Shown piece after piece: positions 63,952 to 64,000 of a stretch of 64,000 nucleotides of DNA. The notes under the pieces were generated by a model. It did no database searches, was not told where the DNA came from, and saw only the letters and a program-made list of their open reading frames with translations. Position numbers and translations under genes: made by a program. Source of the stretch: Neocallimastix lanati (nom. inval.) (Eukaryota > Neocallimastigomycota > Neocallimastigomycetes > Neocallimastigales > Neocallimastigaceae); NCBI GenBank assembly GCA_016946835.1, contig JACVTC010000015.1:731001-795000 (forward strand), given 5' to 3'. Numbering within the stretch: position 1 is the first letter of the stretch; the number at the start of each line of letters is the position of its first letter.

Positions 63952-64000
63952 CTATATGATGAGTTTCGAGAAAGAAATGGTCTCTAACTCTTCCCATTCA
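63952..64000 (-). CDS. Possible 3' end of another gene, cut by the right window edge
   Basis: From the window end the minus strand is open for 15 codons of mixed composition (EWEELETISFSKLII) and ends in TAG at 63952-63954, followed by A/T-rich DNA. The abrupt rise in G+C at 63955 is what coding ends look like in this genome. It is too short to identify. Confidence 0.25.
   Translation of the reverse strand, partial: EWEELETISFSKLII

Overview
This window looks like nuclear DNA of an anaerobic gut fungus (Neocallimastigomycota: the Piromyces, Anaeromyces or Neocallimastix kind). Three things point there. The base composition is extremely AT-rich, with intergenic DNA made almost only of A/T runs and short tandem repeats. 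A secreted CotH-family protein carries two cysteine-rich fungal dockerins of the type that attach enzymes to the cellulosomes of these fungi. There is also a large tandem family of intronless ankyrin-repeat genes. All recognisable genes are single-exon. Exact genus cannot be read from the sequence.

Layout. At 1-687 a palindromic, MITE-like element runs off the left edge. At 1486-4191 lies a gene for a PEP-utilising enzyme with the domain order of rifampin phosphotransferase. Its central 759 bp (2158-2916) are inverted relative to both ends, so as assembled it cannot be translated whole. A low-complexity gap holds one unexplained GC-richer island (about 5180-5410). The dockerin-CotH gene is at 6867-8687 (minus). 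From 8.7 to 14.7 kb there is only low-complexity DNA and satellite-like repeats, plus one small GC-richer island near 13.06-13.12 kb.

The core of the window, 14.76 to about 57 kb, is a tandem array of ankyrin genes, all on the minus strand. It holds seven intact copies (686-954 aa), one copy broken by two frameshifts (16770-19319) and one truncated fragment with internal stops (14761-15183). The repeating unit is about 4-5.6 kb. It consists of the gene, a conserved 5' flank, a ~0.7 kb remnant that looks like the gag start of a Ty1/copia element, a TAA/TAG microsatellite and, in six of the spacers only, a ~0.95 kb 5'-truncated LINE (non-LTR) fragment ending in an oligo(A) tail. Units with and without the LINE act as filled and empty sites, and show that the insertion predates amplification of the inner units. 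Within the genes, ankyrin repeats are gained and lost in whole-repeat steps (99 bp) and in three-repeat modules (306 or 318 bp). Shared in-frame deletions and mosaic halves indicate unequal crossing-over and gene conversion. The array reads as an actively diversifying set of protein-binding scaffolds of unknown target.

At 57825-59033 (minus) is a membrane-anchored short-chain dehydrogenase/reductase of the retinol-dehydrogenase type, with a microsatellite-encoded Asn/Thr insertion. The last 5 kb is low-complexity DNA with two GC-richer islands that can fold (61077-61127 and 62123-62245, candidate non-coding RNAs) and, at the very edge, the possible 3' end of another minus-strand gene.

No operon-like organisation, CRISPR, rRNA or intact tRNA was seen. 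All functional assignments rest on motif recognition by eye.
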